Shown: positions 59,910-64,000 of the stretch, piece after piece
How positions within the stretch are numbered: position 1 is the first letter of the stretch
Layout: each line of letters starts with the position of its first letter
Source: JALHFZ01 sp963674625
GTDB lineage: Bacteria; Synergistota; Synergistia; Synergistales; Aminobacteriaceae
Direction of reading: 5' to 3'
Assembly (NCBI GenBank): GCA_963674625.2
Contig: CAXXXO010000004.1
Location: 558,001 to 622,000 of the forward strand
Length of the DNA stretch: 64,000 nucleotides
Translations under genes and position numbers: made by a program
Notes under the pieces: generated by a model
What the model saw: only the letters and a program-made list of their open reading frames with translations
The model's database searches: none
Told to the model about the DNA's origin: nothing

Positions 59910-61360
59910 TCCTTCGTGACCATCCTCAGCAGTTCTCCCCGGCTGTCCAGAATTTCGACCATGAGGGGCATCTTGCCCACCGCGTGGGTCGAGCAGGAAA
60001 GGCAGGGGTCATAGCAGCGGATGACGTGCTCCATCCGGTTCAGTGCCCCTTCCTTCACGTCCGGTCCGGTGATGTATTCTTTGGCCACCATTTCCACGCC
60101 CTTGTTCATGGCGTAGTTGTTGTGCCCCGTGGCCACGATGAGGTTGACCTTTTCGATGGCTCCTTTTTCGTCCACCTGGTAGTGGTGGATGAGAGTGCCC
60201 CGCGGGGCCTCAACGACACCGATCCCCTCCCGGTTCGTCACGTCTCCGGTGACCCGGAGGTCGCTTCCGAGGACATCGGGATCGTTCAGCAGCTCCTCGA
60301 GCCGCTCCATGCCGTAGAGAATCTCTATGAGCCGGGCGTAGTGATAGTAGAGGGTATAGTGGACCATGCCGTCCGCCGTTGTCTTTCTGAAGGCGGCAAG
60401 CTCGGCGGATGCCTCGGGGGTGGCTATGTCGTCGCAGGCGTTAAGCCTGCCGAGGGGGCCGACCCGGTAGGAGCCGTGAGGGAATCCGAGGGAGCGGTAG
60501 AAGGGGAACTTCAGATAGCTCCAGTCCTCCACGTGCTCGCCGATATGGGCAACATAGTCGGTATCGTCGAATTCGTCGGTGATGCGCCCCCGGGGGCTGC
60601 GCAGGCGGATTCTTCCGTCGTACATCTCGAGGTTGCCGTCCTTCACGAGGCCCATGTAGGAGGTCTCCAGTGTGGCGAAGGTCTTCGCAAGCTCGGCGTT
60701 CTCGGCCAGGTACTTCTTGACGAGGTCGAGGGCCTTCCGGAGATTTTCCTTATGGCCGGGCAGGGCGGCAAGCATGGCGTCCCGCTCCTGGGGGAAGAGG
60801 CTCCGGTTCACTCCTCCGGGAATGCTGTGCCAGGGGTGAATTTTCTTTCCGCCGAGGGTCTTGATAATCTCCTGGCCGAACTTGCGCATGGTTATCCCCG
60901 CCACGGCGAGATCTGGGAACTGCTGGGCCAGCCCGGCTACGTTGCGGATCGCCGGGTCGGCGTCAAAGCCGAAGAGAAGATCCGGGCTCGACAGGTGGAA
61001 GAAGGAGAGGGCATGGGACTGGATGATCTGTCCCATGTGCATGACCTCCCGGAGCTTCGCCGCTGACGGGGTGAGGGTGACGCCGAGAATGGCGTCGCAG
61101 GCCTTCGCCGAAGCGAGGTGATGGCTTACCGGGCAGATTCCGCAGATCCTCGGGGTGATGACGGGCATCTCGCGAAAATCCCGTCCCCTCACGAAGACCT
61201 CGAACCCCCGGTACTGGGTGACGTGAAAGCGCGCCGAGTCAACCATCCCGTCCTCTGTGAGGTTCACGGTGATTTTGCCATGTCCCTCGATTCTGCTCAC
61301 GGGGTTGACTACTATCGTCTTTCCCTTTTTTCCCTGAACTGCTGTTTTTGTGTTTTCCAT
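59906..61360 (-). CDS. hoxH: [NiFe] hydrogenase large subunit (HoxH-like)
   Basis: 484 residues of the group-3 bidirectional type: VNPVSRIEGHGKI, the N-terminal nickel motif RICGICPVSHH and the C-terminal DPCLSCSTH, followed by a 25-residue tail that the maturation protease removes. It carries the Ni-Fe(CN)2CO centre and turns over H2 in the cytosol. hoxY and a diaphorase subunit lie upstream on the same strand. GAGGAATG lies before the ATG. Group 3d (NAD-linked) or 3c-like; the complete subunit set is cut by the window edge. Confidence 0.96.
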   Translation of the reverse strand: MENTKTAVQGKKGKTIVVNPVSRIEGHGKITVNLTEDGMVDSARFHVTQYRGFEVFVRGRDFREMPVITPRICGICPVSHHLASAKACDAILGVTLTPSAAKLREVMHMGQIIQSHALSFFHLSSPDLLFGFDADPAIRNVAGLAQQFPDLAVAGITMRKFGQEIIKTLGGKKIHPWHSIPGGVNRSLFPQERDAMLAALPGHKENLRKALDLVKKYLAENAELAKTFATLETSYMGLVKDGNLEMYDGRIRLRSPRGRITDEFDDTDYVAHIGEHVEDWSYLKFPFYRSLGFPHGSYRVGPLGRLNACDDIATPEASAELAAFRKTTADGMVHYTLYYHYARLIEILYGMERLEELLNDPDVLGSDLRVTGDVTNREGIGVVEAPRGTLIHHYQVDEKGAIEKVNLIVATGHNNYAMNKGVEMVAKEYITGPDVKEGALNRMEHVIRCYDPCLSCSTHAVGKMPLMVEILDSRGELLRMVTKE

Positions 61361-61375
61361 ACTCTCATTCCTCCG

Positions 61376-61915
61376 CTAATCATAGCGCATGACATCGGTG
61401 GGAACGGTGGGAATCCGTCCCTCCAATATCTCGCTGAAGACGTAATAAATAGTGTCCGCGTCGGGCGGACAGCCGGGAACGTACACATCCACCTTCACGG
61501 CCCTGTCCACGGGGATTGCCTGGGGGAGCAGGGCGGGCACATCGACCCGGGGAATGATGCCCTCGGGGTTCACGGTGCTGACAGTATTCACGAATCCTTC
61601 TTTCAGTACCTCTTCCGCCGGCATGAAGTTCCGCATGCAGTTTATGCCGCCGAAAACGGCGCAGTCGCCCCAGGCAATGAGGATCTTGCATTTTTCCCGG
61701 AGCTCCTTTGCAATATGCAACTCCTCTTCATTGCCGAGGGCTCCTTCAATGACCCCCACGTCGACTTCCGGAATAACCTTGATGTCAGTGATGGGGGTTG
61801 AGGTCAGCTCCACCTTCTCGAGAAGCCCGACGATGCGCTCGTCGATGTCGAGGAAGGACATGTGGCATCCGGCACATGCTTCAAGCCAGACTGATGCCAG
61901 TTTCGCCTTTGCCAT
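61376..61915 (-). CDS. hoxY: [NiFe] hydrogenase small subunit (HoxY-like)
   Basis: 179 residues with the proximal [4Fe-4S] ligands in LEACAGCHMSFLDID, AWGDCAVFGG and VYVPGCPPDADTI. The short length and absence of a signal peptide fit the cytosolic HoxY type with a single cluster. The ATG at 61915, three bases after the diaphorase stop and behind GGAGGG, is used. Passes electrons between HoxH and the diaphorase. Confidence 0.95.
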   Translation of the reverse strand: MAKAKLASVWLEACAGCHMSFLDIDERIVGLLEKVELTSTPITDIKVIPEVDVGVIEGALGNEEELHIAKELREKCKILIAWGDCAVFGGINCMRNFMPAEEVLKEGFVNTVSTVNPEGIIPRVDVPALLPQAIPVDRAVKVDVYVPGCPPDADTIYYVFSEILEGRIPTVPTDVMRYD

Positions 61916-61917
61916 GA

Positions 61918-63897
61918 TCATCCCTCCTCCTTCATGGAGACAGTTCGCGCCGCGGCGGGTTCCGCCGAGGACGCATAGACGTTCTCGCAGGGGGCCGCGG
62001 AGGCGGAGACAAGCTCGCGCCCCAGCTTCGATGCGAGTTCCTTCATGATGACCGAAAGTCCCTTGAGGTTGCCCTTGGGGGGGACGATCATGTTCATTCT
62101 CCGCCGCTCCCCCTCGAGAGTGCAGTAGTGGCCGCTTCTCTCGAACCAGGCGGGGGCGGGAAGCAGAACGTCCGCCATGTTCACCAGAGGGTGGGACATG
62201 AAGGGCGTGTGCACCACGACGAACCGTGCGCGGGACATGGCCTCGAGGGCCCGCTTGTCCTCCTCCACCATTCCGGTGGAGAGCACGTAGAGAAAATCGA
62301 GATCGCTGTCGGTAAGCCAGTCTTCCGTGCCTGTGACGGTGTTCAGGGCGCCGAGGCTGTTGCTTGCCCGAAGCATGGGAACCACGCCGAGGCCGTCCTC
62401 GAAAAAGGCCCCGGAGGCGACGGCCAGGTTCACGGCCTCGGTGACGAGGGCCGGAGAAGAGGCGAGGGAAGAGCCTATGACGACGACGGGCTTCTTCGCA
62501 TTTCTCAGAAGCTCCGCAGCTTCTTTCAGCTTTTCGGGGACATCCTGCCCTTCCACGCCCTTTCTCAGGGTGCGGAGAAGCTCCCCCATCTCCTTTTCGG
62601 TCGTGCGTATATCCACGTCGGTGATCCCCTCGAAGGGGTTCTTTTCTGTGGAGACATTGAGAAGCTTCGCCCGCTCCAGTATAGTGGAGACCCGGATGTA
62701 GCTCGCCGCGACGGGGGCTTCCTCCTGGGGGTTGGCCTCGAGTAGCAGGATGGCGTCGCTCGAGGCGATGTTGTGGGCCGCCGTGAAGGGACGGATGCCC
62801 TGGTCGGCGAAGGGCCTGAATCCGTCCACGAATCCCCGGAGCATATTTCCGTAGTAGCCGTCCACCTTGTCCATCTTCATGGTATCCCGGAAGAAGGATG
62901 ACATGACGGTGAGCTCTTCATCGGTGGAGAGCTCGGAGAGAAGGGCCCCGGCCTTGCCTGACCCGACTGCGCCCTTCAGTTTGGATGCGGCGAGATCGAG
63001 GGCTTCATCCCAGGTTGCCTCCCGGAAGGTGGAGCCGGTACGGATCATGGGAACGGCAACCCGGTCCCTTTCGGTTGATTTCGGAAGATCCCAGCGCCCC
63101 ATGTGGCAGAGCTGTCCGCCGTCCGCGCTGGTTCCGGAGAGCCCCTCGACCCGCACGACGCTTCCCGTGCGGACCCATGCCTTGATACGGCAGCCGATGG
63201 AGCAGAGAGGGCAGATGCTCTCCACGATATCGTCGCAGTCGTTCCGTCTGCCCCGGTAGACGAAGTCCCGGAGGGTGATGGTCCCTGTGGGACACACCTG
63301 GGCGCAGGCGCCGCAGGAGATGCAGGTATCGCTGTCGCCGAGCTCTTTTCCGAGGTCGGCGATGATATTGGTTCCCCACCCCCGCTTTTCGAGATCGAGA
63401 GTATGGGCCCCCACTTTTTCAGCGCAGACCCGGATGCACCGGAGGCAGAGGATGCACCGGTTATGGTCTATCTGGATGTGGGGATCGGAGGCGTCGTTGT
63501 GGAAGGACTCGTACAGGAAAGGATACCGTACGTTGTCCATGCCGTGCTCGATGGCGAGGCGCTGAAGTTCGCAGTCCCCTGACTGGGAGCAGAACATGCA
63601 GAAATGGTTGCGCCCCGCGAAAAGCAGCTCGAGAATCTGCAGCCTGTATTTTTTCAGTTTTTCCGTCTTCGTGGAGACCCGCATATCATGAACTGCGGGG
63701 GTAGTGCAGGCCGTGAGGAGCTTCGGATTTCCCTCCACCTCCACCACGCACATACGGCAGGACCCGATGGGGGTGAGCCCTTCCATCCAGCAGAGAGTGG
63801 GAATGTAAATATCGCTCTTCCGCGCGACCTCGAGGATGGTATCTCCCTTTTCCCCCCTGCATTCTATTCCGTCGATGACGAGGGTGATTTCACTCAT
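61918..63897 (-). CDS. HoxU/NuoG-like diaphorase iron-sulfur subunit
   Basis: 659 residues: [2Fe-2S] ferredoxin domain (1-80: LCWMEGLTPIGSCRMCVVEV), NuoG-type His/Cys cluster (CMFCSQSGDCELQ near 100), two [4Fe-4S] sites (CILCLRCIRVC and CISCGACAQVC), a further cluster site at CPLCSIGC and a truncated molybdopterin-oxidoreductase-like domain (270-640). HoxU normally ends near residue 240; the long tail makes this more like NuoG or an NADH-dependent formate-dehydrogenase-like subunit. It passes electrons from the NADH module to HoxY. Confidence 0.92.
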   Translation of the reverse strand: MSEITLVIDGIECRGEKGDTILEVARKSDIYIPTLCWMEGLTPIGSCRMCVVEVEGNPKLLTACTTPAVHDMRVSTKTEKLKKYRLQILELLFAGRNHFCMFCSQSGDCELQRLAIEHGMDNVRYPFLYESFHNDASDPHIQIDHNRCILCLRCIRVCAEKVGAHTLDLEKRGWGTNIIADLGKELGDSDTCISCGACAQVCPTGTITLRDFVYRGRRNDCDDIVESICPLCSIGCRIKAWVRTGSVVRVEGLSGTSADGGQLCHMGRWDLPKSTERDRVAVPMIRTGSTFREATWDEALDLAASKLKGAVGSGKAGALLSELSTDEELTVMSSFFRDTMKMDKVDGYYGNMLRGFVDGFRPFADQGIRPFTAAHNIASSDAILLLEANPQEEAPVAASYIRVSTILERAKLLNVSTEKNPFEGITDVDIRTTEKEMGELLRTLRKGVEGQDVPEKLKEAAELLRNAKKPVVVIGSSLASSPALVTEAVNLAVASGAFFEDGLGVVPMLRASNSLGALNTVTGTEDWLTDSDLDFLYVLSTGMVEEDKRALEAMSRARFVVVHTPFMSHPLVNMADVLLPAPAWFERSGHYCTLEGERRRMNMIVPPKGNLKGLSVIMKELASKLGRELVSASAAPCENVYASSAEPAAARTVSMKEEG

Positions 63898-63915
63898 AGT
63901 CTTCCTCCTCAGGAA

Positions 63916-64000
63916 TTACTTTTTTTCGATGGCGCCGAAGGGGCACTTTTCGAAGCATGTGCCGCAGCGGATGCACCGGTCGGTGTCGATTACGTACCCG
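63916..64000 (-). CDS. NuoF/HoxF-like subunit, C-terminal end only
   Basis: The last 27 codons (the 5' part is outside the window) read YVIDTDRCIRCGTCFEKCPF and end AIEKK before TAA. This is a [4Fe-4S] ferredoxin tail, typical of NADH-binding NuoF/HoxF/HndC-like subunits that precede this kind of diaphorase subunit. Identity rests on position and this short motif. Confidence 0.6.
   Translation of the reverse strand, partial: GYVIDTDRCIRCGTCFEKCPFGAIEKK

Noticed and set aside
1..64000. CRISPR arrays, IS elements, prophage genes, tRNA genes
   Set aside because: I saw no regularly spaced repeats, transposase or phage proteins, nor any cloverleaf sequence while reading both strands; small features could still be missed by eye.

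Overview
The window looks like chromosome from a GC-rich (roughly 60 % by eye), strictly anaerobic, Gram-negative-type fermenter. An RND pump with its adaptor, PspA and many secreted envelope proteins imply two membranes. A rubrerythrin, ferredoxin, NAD(P)-linked [NiFe] hydrogenase, citrate-lyase-type enzymes, TRAP/TAXI and TTT organic-acid transporters and two apparent selenoproteins imply anaerobic acid or amino-acid fermentation. An amino-acid-degrading Synergistota-type bacterium is the best guess, but no rRNA or marker protein here proves it. I saw no tRNA, rRNA, IS element, prophage or CRISPR array.

Layout. 0-9.8 kb: an HD-domain protein (cut by the window edge), an M20 amidohydrolase, a thioredoxin with an in-frame UGA (Sec) plus CcdA, LemA/DUF2207, a chagasin-like protein, a free-standing structured RNA with its own promoter and terminator, a DUF72 protein and TypA/BipA. 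9.8-19.8 kb: an orphan DegS-like kinase, two MFS carriers, GpsA, ferredoxin, a diguanylate cyclase, an MBL-fold hydrolase and an ABC importer lacking an ATPase gene. 19.8-33.7 kb: a long minus-strand run of envelope genes (LprI/SH3 proteins, an LRR protein, GIDE, YbjN-like, PspA, several unknown secreted proteins), with two LuxR-type regulators. 33.9-48.8 kb: rubrerythrin, then 13 minus-strand organic-acid genes: oxidoreductase, RraA-like aldolase, TctB/TctA, an isocitrate-lyase-family lyase, a two-subunit aconitase-family hydratase, TctC, TAXI/TRAP and CitD/E/F. A divergent IclR regulator sits beside them. 48.8-59.3 kb: a monooxygenase, a DUF4412 protein, an RND pump, three permease proteins, a small thioredoxin, ArsR, a 38-residue membrane selenoprotein candidate, a DUF305 protein and an ArsM-type methyltransferase. 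59.4-64 kb: a HoxH/HoxY/diaphorase hydrogenase operon whose maturation protease is frameshifted.

How it works together. The organic-acid operon should import branched or tricarboxylic acids and cleave them to acetate, pyruvate or propionate, with the hydrogenase balancing NAD(P)H. The 50-59 kb block looks like metalloid or organometal defence: two copies of an ATGTG-N10-CACAT-type element lie before arsR and before the permease. The strongest leads for something undescribed are the ~235-nt RNA at 6.4-6.7 kb, the CPPU mini-selenoprotein at 57.6 kb and the UPAC thioredoxin at 1.9 kb.
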